The position numbers were made by a program, and so were the translations under genes. Shown one piece after another: positions 1-6,165 of a stretch of DNA of 9,281 bases. Position 1 is the stretch's first letter. The number at the start of each line of letters is the position of its first letter. Below the pieces are notes generated by a model. That model had not been told where the DNA came from, searched no databases, and saw only the letters and a list, made by a program, of their open reading frames with translations. Source of the DNA: an uncultured Chthoniobacterales bacterium (GTDB lineage Bacteria > Verrucomicrobiota > Verrucomicrobiia > Chthoniobacterales > UBA10450); assembly GCA_955652255.1 (NCBI GenBank), contig CATPAW010000115.1, forward strand, positions 1 through 9,281, in the 5' to 3' direction.

Positions 1-252
1 AGCACTTTCGCCCGCGCGGTGGCCACCTTGAACGCCACCGGGAACTAACACTTTAGCATCGGGCCACATGATGGAACGGAGGATGAGCCGCTCGCCGGCC
101 GCTTCTTCGAGACGCGCTTGCGCCTGCGCGATCGCAGGATTTTTTTCCAGCGTGGTTTGCAGAAGTTTTTCCAGCGTTACCCCTTGCGCGCCGGACAAGA
201 TCGACAACAAGGAAGCGCCACCGAGCGCGAAAGCAAAGCGTATTGATTTCAT
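1..252 (-). CDS. TolC-family outer membrane channel protein, N-terminal part (cut by window edge)
   Basis: This frame runs open from an ATG at 252-250 to the left edge, giving the first 84 residues. The protein starts MKSIRFAFALGGAS and has a Sec-type signal peptide: basic start, hydrophobic stretch, and a small-residue end near S-G-A-Q-G at about residue 24. It is followed by V-T-L-E-K-L-L-x-x-T-L-E-K-N-P-A-I-A-Q-A, the typical opening helix of the outer membrane efflux (TolC/OEP) domain. By family knowledge the protein would form a trimeric outer-membrane and periplasmic channel working with an efflux or type I secretion pump. The ATG overlaps the TGA of the preceding TolC-like gene (ATGA). 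I see no clear Shine-Dalgarno sequence just before it, so translation probably depends on coupling to that gene. It is a second, distinct member of the same family, not a copy of its neighbour: the visible N-termini are similar only in domain pattern. The missing C-terminal part means it cannot be shown to be full length. Confidence 0.82.
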   Translation of the reverse strand, partial: MKSIRFAFALGGASLLSILSGAQGVTLEKLLQTTLEKNPAIAQAQARLEEAAGERLILRSIMWPDAKVLVPGGVQGGHRAGESA

Positions 253-1643
253 CGCCGGGTCAACTTCGCCGGTGGCCTGGCCACACCAACAACTTCTGCT
301 TCATTGCGATCTTCGCCGGCCGCGTTGCGAAGTTTTGGATTGAAATCGAGTGCTTCCGGGCGGCTGGCGCACGCGCGCGCGAGGCGCGCCAGTGCCACGT
401 TGTGCAAATAAATTGCGCTTAGACGCGTGGTCCGGGTCCGCGTTACATCGGAGGATGCTTGGAGGATGTCGAGTTGTGTTCCTAATCCGGCCGCGAGGTT
501 GGTCTTGGCAATCTCGAGCGACTCGTCGGCGGTCTGCACATTTTTAGTTTCGGATTCGAGCACGCGTTCCGCTTGCTCGAGATCGAAAAATGCGCCGCGG
601 ACTTCAGAAGCAACCGCGCGCCGCGCCGCTTCGAGCGCTTGAACGGCGGCTTCGCGCCGGGCGCGCGTCGCCTGCAGTCGTCCCTTGGTCGCAAACCCGT
701 CGAAGATGTGCCAGGTCGCGTTTATTCCCACCAAATACCCATGATTAAATTCGTGACCGACCTGCGGGTCCCGCTCGTTGTAAATTTCGTAGGCGGAAAA
801 AAATCCCACCCGCGGGCGAAGTTCGCTTTGGTCCAGCGTGTATTGTCGATCTTCGATCTCGATGTCTTTCTGACGCGCTTTAAGTTCGGGACGGCTGACA
901 TCGGCTCGAACCAGGCACTCGTTCAGGTCGAAATGGCGCGGGTGATATTGCAATTGTCCCGAGATTTCAAAGGGCGCTTGCTCAGAATCGGGCGGAAAGT
1001 CGATCCCGAAAAGTTCTCCGAGTCGCAGGTAGGAATTTTTTAACTGGGTCTGCGCGTTGATCAACTCCGGTCGTTCGTTGGCCAGCGCAACGTCGGCGTG
1101 CTGAACGTTCAATTTGCCGACGATGCCCGCGTTCAACCTCTCCTGCTGCGTTTTGAGTTCCTCTTCCAAGACGCGCACGGAATCTTCGCGCACGCGAATC
1201 TTCGCGCGATTTAAAAGGAGTTCGTTAAAACCGATGCGCACATCCATCGCTACACGGTTGGTGATTTCCTGGAACTCGTATTCCTGCTTGTCGATGTTCA
1301 AGCGGGCGATCGCGACCTGGCTGGTGACGGCGCCGCCAGTATAAAGGTTCTGTACCACCCGCAGCGAGGCATTGTAATCTTCATCTCGAAGGCGTGTTTC
1401 TGACTGGTGCTCTCGTTTATCGACCAGACCCGTCGATACCACCGAGGGAAGAAAGCCGGAGCGCGCTTCAACCAGACCACCACGCGCTGCCTCGATTTTC
1501 TTGCGTGCGATGGCAATCTCGGGATTTTGAGCCTGGGCAAGCGCGACCGCTTCTTCGATGCTATAATCGGGGGTCGCCGCCCGCAATGGAGCGGGTAAAG
1601 CAAATATGATTAAGAGCGCGACGGCTCGAAGCACCAAACGCAT
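249..1643 (-). CDS. TolC-family outer membrane efflux protein
   Basis: This is a complete 464-residue protein, a usual length for TolC-family outer-membrane factors, which form the exit channel of tripartite efflux or type I secretion systems. Residues 1-22 look like a Sec signal peptide (basic MRLVLR, a hydrophobic core, P-A-P-L-R-A before the cleavage site). The first OEP repeat starts at about residue 27 (Y-S-I-E-E-A-V-A-L-A-Q-A-Q-N-P-E) and has long amphipathic helices up to about residue 215. The second repeat spans about 240-430. It contains the barrel-type segment W-H-I-F-D-G-F near the start of its helical hairpin, and A-A-G-L-G-T-Q-L-D-I-L-Q-A, a hallmark of the second repeat. The start is supported by GGAGAG at 1658-1653, nine bases before the ATG. 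Its stop overlaps the start of a second TolC-like gene, so the two are probably one transcript running leftwards. No membrane-fusion or inner-membrane pump gene is visible, so the substrate cannot be named. Confidence 0.93.
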   Translation of the reverse strand: MRLVLRAVALLIIFALPAPLRAATPDYSIEEAVALAQAQNPEIAIARKKIEAARGGLVEARSGFLPSVVSTGLVDKREHQSETRLRDEDYNASLRVVQNLYTGGAVTSQVAIARLNIDKQEYEFQEITNRVAMDVRIGFNELLLNRAKIRVREDSVRVLEEELKTQQERLNAGIVGKLNVQHADVALANERPELINAQTQLKNSYLRLGELFGIDFPPDSEQAPFEISGQLQYHPRHFDLNECLVRADVSRPELKARQKDIEIEDRQYTLDQSELRPRVGFFSAYEIYNERDPQVGHEFNHGYLVGINATWHIFDGFATKGRLQATRARREAAVQALEAARRAVASEVRGAFFDLEQAERVLESETKNVQTADESLEIAKTNLAAGLGTQLDILQASSDVTRTRTTRLSAIYLHNVALARLARACASRPEALDFNPKLRNAAGEDRNEAEVVGVARPPAKLTRR

Positions 1644-1652
1644 TTCGTTTAT

Positions 1653-1658
1653 CTCTCC
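1653..1658 (-). promoter_or_regulatory. Shine-Dalgarno site of the TolC-family gene
   Basis: GGAGAG on the minus strand lies nine bases before the ATG at 1643-1641. It fits the start that also gives a proper signal peptide. By contrast, the following TolC-like gene (ATG at 252) and ino1 have no such site. Confidence 0.6.
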
Positions 1659-1782
1659 GCCAAGGCTTTCTTTTTCAACAAAAATCCCTCTCGGCTTTCT
1701 CGTTATATCCGTTCTTGCAAGCGAGCACGAGTGTGGAAAATTCCTTCAATTGTCTGAGCAGCAGCCGCTCCGGGGCGGACGA

Positions 1783-1808
1783 TAGCCCGTTTTTATGGAA
1801 ACGGGCTA
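1783..1808 (+). repeat. Perfect 10-bp inverted repeat (hairpin) upstream of ino1
   Basis: The arms TAGCCCGTTT (1783-1792) and AAACGGGCTA (1799-1808) are exact reverse complements around the six-base loop TTATGG. The repeat ends 51 bases before the ino1 ATG. Neither strand has a run of T after the stem, so it does not look like an intrinsic terminator. It could be an operator for a dimeric repressor, a leader-RNA stem for ino1, or a copy of a dispersed palindromic repeat. The sequence alone does not decide between these. Confidence 0.75.
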
Positions 1809-1818
1809 ACTTGCATCT

Positions 1819-1841
1819 TGCCCCAGCCAATGGGCTGCGCA
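1819..1841 (+). repeat. Weak second hairpin in the ino1 leader
   Basis: CAGCC (1824-1828) and GGCTG (1833-1837) pair around the loop AATG. An outer TGC (1819-1821) can pair with GCA (1839-1841) across a small interior loop. Its right arm contains GGGCT (1832-1836), which also occurs in the right arm of the stronger repeat just upstream (1803-1807). The AGCCC of that repeat's left arm could therefore pair with either. The stem is short and may be chance. Confidence 0.3.
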
Positions 1842-1859
1842 TAGCTTACAACTTCGCGC

Positions 1860-2963
1860 ATGAGAAAAATTAGAATTGCTATCGTCGGGGTGGGGAACTG
1901 CGCCAGCTCTCTCATCCAAGGAATAAACTTTTATCACGGTTCCTCCGCTAATGGCGCCGGGGTGGGACTAATGCACCGGCAAATTGGCTCTTATCGGCCG
2001 GGCGACATCGAAGTCGTGGTCGCATTCGACATTGATCGGCGCAAGGTCGGCCTTGATGTTAGCAAAGCGATATTCTCGCCGCCCAATTGCACGAAAGTTT
2101 TCTGCGACAAGATCAACCTCACCGGCGCAATCGTGAAAATGGGCTGCGTTTTCGACAGCTATGCCCCCCACATGCGCGAACAGGATCCGTTGCGAACTTT
2201 TCTGCCGCTGGAGAAGGAATCGACCCGCGAACAGATCATTGCTGAGCTGAAAGATTCCTGCGCGGAGATTATGGTGAATTATCTGCCGGTCGGCTCCGAG
2301 GAAGCCACGCGCTTCTACGCCGGTTGCGCGCTCGAAGCCGGCATCGCGTTTGTCAATAACATTCCGGTTTTCATCGCGAGCGATCCCGTTTGGGCCAAGC
2401 GTTTTGCCGACAAAAATTTGCCGGTCATCGGCGACGATATCAAAGCGCAAATGGGCGCGACTGTTTTGCATCGCACGATTGTCGATCTTTTCCGCAAGCG
2501 CGGCGTGAAAGTAGAGCGGACTTACCAATTGAATACCGGGGGCAACACCGATTTTCTGAACATGCTCAATCGGAGCCGGCTCGCCTCGAAAAAAACCTCG
2601 AAGACCGAAGCCGTGCAATCGGTCATGAAGGAACGGCTGGCCGACGAAAATATTCACATCGGCCCGAGCGATTATGTGCCGTGGCAGCTCGACAACAAGA
2701 TCTGCTTCATCCGTGTCGAAGGCCGGCTCTTCGGCGATGTGCCGATGGAACTCGATCTCAAACTCTCAGTCGAAGACTCACCGAATTCCGCTGGCATCGT
2801 GATTGACGCGATCCGCTGCTGTAAACTCGCGCTCGATCGCGGCATCGGCGGCGTGCTCCACTCCGCCTCCGCTTACTTTTCCAAACACCCGCCAGTGCAG
2901 ATGACCGATGATGAGGCGCATCGCTGCGTCGAACAATTCATCCGCGGCGAGCGTGATTGCTGA
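1860..2963 (+). CDS. ino1: Inositol-3-phosphate synthase (myo-inositol-1-phosphate synthase)
   Basis: This is a complete 367-residue protein of the short bacterial Ino1 type, which uses bound NAD+ to convert D-glucose 6-phosphate to 1D-myo-inositol 3-phosphate in the cytoplasm. That is the first step toward inositol, its lipids and related solutes. The Rossmann NAD-binding motif is at residues 10-17 (G-V-G-N-C-A-S-S). Further conserved blocks are N-Y-L-P-V-G-S-E-E-A (140-149), G-D-D-I-K (191-195), N-T-G-G-N-T-D-F-L-N-M (225-235) and S-K-K-T-S-K (243-248). K244 and K248 match the paired active-site lysines of the family, and K280 in D-N-K plus K322 near D-R-G-I-G-G are also in conserved blocks. 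The ATG is the first possible start after an in-frame TAG at 1842-1844. No Shine-Dalgarno sequence precedes it, so initiation may be leaderless or independent of that signal. The gene stands alone: the gene before it is divergent and the gene after it is convergent, overlapping its last 26 bases. Function is confident by family, but the downstream use of inositol is not shown here. Confidence 0.95.
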   Translation: MRKIRIAIVGVGNCASSLIQGINFYHGSSANGAGVGLMHRQIGSYRPGDIEVVVAFDIDRRKVGLDVSKAIFSPPNCTKVFCDKINLTGAIVKMGCVFDSYAPHMREQDPLRTFLPLEKESTREQIIAELKDSCAEIMVNYLPVGSEEATRFYAGCALEAGIAFVNNIPVFIASDPVWAKRFADKNLPVIGDDIKAQMGATVLHRTIVDLFRKRGVKVERTYQLNTGGNTDFLNMLNRSRLASKKTSKTEAVQSVMKERLADENIHIGPSDYVPWQLDNKICFIRVEGRLFGDVPMELDLKLSVEDSPNSAGIVIDAIRCCKLALDRGIGGVLHSASAYFSKHPPVQMTDDEAHRCVEQFIRGERDC

Positions 2964-5900
2964 GCGCGGCGAATTCCAATTGCACGGGCGCTTCTTTTCG
3001 ATCGAGCGCGGCGGCAGCGGTCAATTGCTCGGGCGGCAGTGTTCTTAATCGCTCCCATTCCGGGGCGAGCTCTTCCGGCTCGTAGAGAATAAATGCCGCG
3101 CTCGGTGTTGAATAAATAGCAGCTTCAACCTCCATACCGGTCATTTCGCTTACCGCTTTCCAATAAGCGGCGATCTGCGGCCGGTATTGCGTGCGCAACA
3201 TGTCGATCTTGTTCAGCGGCACACGATTCGTCTTCCAGTCGAGAATCAGCCACTTCCGCGCAGCGGGATCGAAAAACGCAAGATCGACAATTCCTTCCAG
3301 GCAGGTGTTGTTGTCTAATCGCCAATAAAACGGCATCTCCGGATGCACGAAAAATTGCCTGGCGATGAAACCGCTGCGAAAATCCGATGCGCTTGAAACA
3401 TGATCGCGCAAGAGTCGCCATTCTCGCGTGGACCGCGCCATGTCCGGAGACAGCGCCCGATTTGCCTCAAAAATCTTGTCCCACAAATTCGCATCCGCGT
3501 TCCATGGAATGCGTTGAATGAAATCATGCCACCAAAGGCCGTAACGCGTGGCCGGATTGACCACCCCCGGCGATCTTAGCGCTTCGCTCGCTCCAGTCCA
3601 GACGTCGCTTCTGCTCCGAGCAGGTTCTTCCTCGATCGACAATCCGCTTGGATTCAATGTGCGAATAAAATTTGCGGCGTATTTTTGGACGCTTTCGAGC
3701 GAAACCGGCGGAGACAACACGGGCTCTGTAATCTTCTCCATGTCGATCTTGGCGCTGGATTCTTTCTGGCTGGTGGCCGTCGCGGCACATTCGTGCGCCG
3801 CAGTTGAGAGAGCGGCGAAGGTCTCTTCGTTGCAATCGCTCGTGTCGCAGCGGAGCCATTTGATCTGCGAATCCGCCGGCATCTCGCCCCGTGCATTGAG
3901 AAAAAACGCGCGGTCGAAAGCGAGGACGAGTGTATGTTTCGCCCGCGTCAGAGCAACGTAGAGCAATCGTTCCATTTCCTGCCGATCGGAATCTTTGATC
4001 TCCGATTGCAACTCTGGGGAGACGTCGGTTTTATCAAATGCGATTTGCGGCAGAGTTTCCTCAATACTTTTTATCGCGCGCGGATATCGCGATGAACCGG
4101 TGCGGACCCAGCGCGACAAAAAAGGAACGATCACCGCCTGCCACTCCAAACCTTTCGCCTTATGTGCGGTGATTAATTGGACCGCTTCTTCGGATGATGG
4201 ACGTACTTCGCGCGTTGCATCAAAATTAACGCGCAGATCTTCGGCGAAATCGGCCAGAGTCATGCCACTGGCTTCGGCTGCCGCCGCGACGGCGAGCAAC
4301 GCGTCCAATTCAGCAGCCGGCTCATCAAAGTCTTCGCTCGGGAGCGAACGCAAGCGATCGCGGAGTCGCGTTGCACGAACAATTTCGCGCACAGCGGTAA
4401 AAAGAGGCTGTCGCGCGATGGCCCCGCGAGTGCGCAGAAGAAGATTCAGCGTTTCGACCACGTCGCCACCACCAGGCATGCCCTCGGCAATTTGAAATCG
4501 CGTGCCTTCCCCCTGCGCGAACCGCGCCAGTGCGTCATCGGAAATCCCAAAGACGTCGCGCAAGACGCCGACGATTTCGTAGCCGGCGCGCGGATCGGTC
4601 ATGATGGTCAGTAACGCGGTCAACCACGCGTATGCAGGACTTTCACCGTTGCGATCGCTTTCCGATTGGATATGCCCGCGAAGATCGACAGCGCGCAACG
4701 CGTCGCGAAGCACGGGTAACCAGGCTTTGCGCGGAGAAAGAATCGCGACTTGCCGCCATGAATCTGCCCGCAGTTTTTTTAAGCCGCTGGAACGCAACCA
4801 CCCGGCAAGTTGTTGGGCTTCGAGGGCAGCGCGACGTTCTTCGGAAAGAGCTGGAACGAAATCAGCCGCCAGATTAACACGAATCACCTGGCCCGGCAAA
4901 ACCTCCGGACGCGGATTGAGCTCAACGAATTCGACCTGGCCGCCGAGATTATTGAGGATTTCCCGAAAGGTTTGGTTCACCAAATCGAGCTGTGCGCGAT
5001 CGAGGCGGAAGGTTACGGAAAACTTCACTTCGTCAGCCGCGCCACTTCTCGTCAATCGTTCGTGAAGCTGGCGGTAGCGGTGGAGATCGGCGCGGTCGCG
5101 ATAGATCGATTGCTGAAAATCGCCGACCATGCAGAAGTGGCCGGCTCGCGGCGGTTCGTTGTCGTGCTCCATCCAAACTCCCGTTGCCGAAGGTGGCCGG
5201 GCAATTTCCAAAAGCACGGAGAATTGCGAAGGCTCGGTGTCCTGGGCTTCATCGAGAATAACGCGATAATCTTTTTCGCGAATGCGGCGCGCGGCTTCCG
5301 GGTGACGCATCAATTCAACGGCCAGCGCTACCTGATCGCGATAGTTGATGGCACCCTGCTCAAGGCGGAACTCGCGATAATTTTGTTGCACTTCCGCCGC
5401 AACGCAGGTCGCACACGCGTCGATCCATTCGCGCAGCGGCCGGAAGGCTTTGCGCCATGACTGACTGAATTCCCTAGCGTGGCTGGTGCAAATCGGAAGC
5501 GGGACAAATTCCTTTGTTTCATGCCAGCGTTGCTCCCAGCGTCGCAATTCTTTCTGCAACCCGGGGATGGTTCTCAACGTACTGCCGCGGGCGACAAAGG
5601 AATAAACTTCCGAAAAGCTTGCTTCCGGACATTGTTTTTCCGGCGTCGTCGGATGCGAATCGAAATCGCCACGCCGGGCCAGTTCCATAAGCTGTCGCGC
5701 TTGGACGAAGCGCAAAAGCGCGGTGCGATCTTCCTCGCTTAGAGATCGACCGATCGTCGTTTGCCGTTGCACGAACTCGTCCCAGAGATTTTGGTCGTCC
5801 ATAACCGTATCAAGATTGGCTGGCAGACCGAGGTAATGCCCGTAGCGCGCGAGCAACTTCAGGCAAAAGCTGTGGATCGTACCGAAGAAGGCGTGATTAA

Positions 5901-6165
5901 AGGCGGCCAGCACATCGAGTGAAATCCCCGCTTCCAAAATCTGTTGTCGCGCGCGTTGTTGCAGTTCGTCGGCGGCACGATTCGTGTACGTGACAATGAC
6001 CAGGTGAGGAAGCCGGTCGCGCGCAGACGAGCTCTTCGCGATTTGCACGACGCGCTCGGTAATGGCGGTCGTTTTACCCGAACCGGCTGACGCAATTACC
6101 GAGAAATTCCGGTCCAACTCGGAGACGAAGCGTTTGCGAGACGTTTGATCGGCCAGTTTGTTCAC
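2938..6165 (-). CDS. addA: AddA-like UvrD-family helicase-nuclease (double-strand break repair)
   Basis: This is a 1075-residue protein counted from GTG at 6165. It carries all superfamily 1A helicase motifs: A-S-A-G-S-G-K-T (Walker A, K31), a D-E-A-Q-D Walker B (305-309), G-D-F-Q-Q-S-I-Y-R (348-356), H-K-A-K-G-L-E-W (668-675), and Y-V-A-L-T-R-A-K with the arginine finger R741. The C-terminus is a PD-(D/E)XK nuclease: D961 in G-I-V-D, D976/K978 in D-W-K-T-N, and Q997/Y1001 in Q-I-A-A-Y. This motor-plus-nuclease layout is that of AddA (compare RecB), which unwinds and trims broken DNA ends to prepare them for RecA. The GTG start overlaps the upstream gene's TGA (GTGA) and has GGAGG at 6179-6175, nine bases away. 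The adjacent GTG at 6168 is equally possible. An upstream ATG at 6219 is less likely because it lacks a good ribosome site and would deepen the overlap. Coupling to the AddB-like gene implies a two-subunit complex. It is somewhat shorter than Bacillus AddA (about 1230). Confidence 0.91.
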   Translation of the reverse strand: MNKLADQTSRKRFVSELDRNFSVIASAGSGKTTAITERVVQIAKSSSARDRLPHLVIVTYTNRAADELQQRARQQILEAGISLDVLAAFNHAFFGTIHSFCLKLLARYGHYLGLPANLDTVMDDQNLWDEFVQRQTTIGRSLSEEDRTALLRFVQARQLMELARRGDFDSHPTTPEKQCPEASFSEVYSFVARGSTLRTIPGLQKELRRWEQRWHETKEFVPLPICTSHAREFSQSWRKAFRPLREWIDACATCVAAEVQQNYREFRLEQGAINYRDQVALAVELMRHPEAARRIREKDYRVILDEAQDTEPSQFSVLLEIARPPSATGVWMEHDNEPPRAGHFCMVGDFQQSIYRDRADLHRYRQLHERLTRSGAADEVKFSVTFRLDRAQLDLVNQTFREILNNLGGQVEFVELNPRPEVLPGQVIRVNLAADFVPALSEERRAALEAQQLAGWLRSSGLKKLRADSWRQVAILSPRKAWLPVLRDALRAVDLRGHIQSESDRNGESPAYAWLTALLTIMTDPRAGYEIVGVLRDVFGISDDALARFAQGEGTRFQIAEGMPGGGDVVETLNLLLRTRGAIARQPLFTAVREIVRATRLRDRLRSLPSEDFDEPAAELDALLAVAAAAEASGMTLADFAEDLRVNFDATREVRPSSEEAVQLITAHKAKGLEWQAVIVPFLSRWVRTGSSRYPRAIKSIEETLPQIAFDKTDVSPELQSEIKDSDRQEMERLLYVALTRAKHTLVLAFDRAFFLNARGEMPADSQIKWLRCDTSDCNEETFAALSTAAHECAATATSQKESSAKIDMEKITEPVLSPPVSLESVQKYAANFIRTLNPSGLSIEEEPARSRSDVWTGASEALRSPGVVNPATRYGLWWHDFIQRIPWNADANLWDKIFEANRALSPDMARSTREWRLLRDHVSSASDFRSGFIARQFFVHPEMPFYWRLDNNTCLEGIVDLAFFDPAARKWLILDWKTNRVPLNKIDMLRTQYRPQIAAYWKAVSEMTGMEVEAAIYSTPSAAFILYEPEELAPEWERLRTLPPEQLTAAAALDRKEAPVQLEFAALSNHARRG

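Larger units (their letters stand above)
1644..1859. promoter_or_regulatory. Divergent intergenic region between the TolC operon and ino1
   Basis: This 216-base spacer lies between two divergently transcribed genes, so promoters for both should sit here. On the minus strand a TATAAC -10-like box lies at 1707-1702, about 60 bases before the TolC ATG, but I see no good -35 box at the right distance. On the plus strand TTGCCC (1819-1824) and ATAGCT (1841-1846) are a weak promoter-like pair with 16-base spacing, which would give a very short leader or none. The plus-strand side also holds two inverted repeats, listed separately. No coding frame or RNA gene is evident. The promoter assignments are inference from weak matches. 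Confidence 0.5.

Noticed and set aside
366..390. CG-rich alternating tracts (also near 8868) as possible repeats or structured sites
   Set aside because: These are short and fall inside conserved coding sequence. They are explained by Ala/Arg codons in GC-rich DNA.
1783..1808. Inverted repeat as an intrinsic terminator
   Set aside because: There is no run of T after the stem in either direction, and neither flanking gene ends here.
1968..2657. Long open frame (229 codons) on the minus strand inside ino1
   Set aside because: It is fully inside the strongly conserved ino1 gene, shows no family motif, and is explained by GC-rich codon bias giving open antisense frames.
4810..5460. 216-codon plus-strand open frame opposite the addA-like gene
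   Set aside because: It lies antisense to the helicase motifs at about residues 235-450 of the AddA-like protein and has no recognisable domain or ribosome site. It is a shadow frame.
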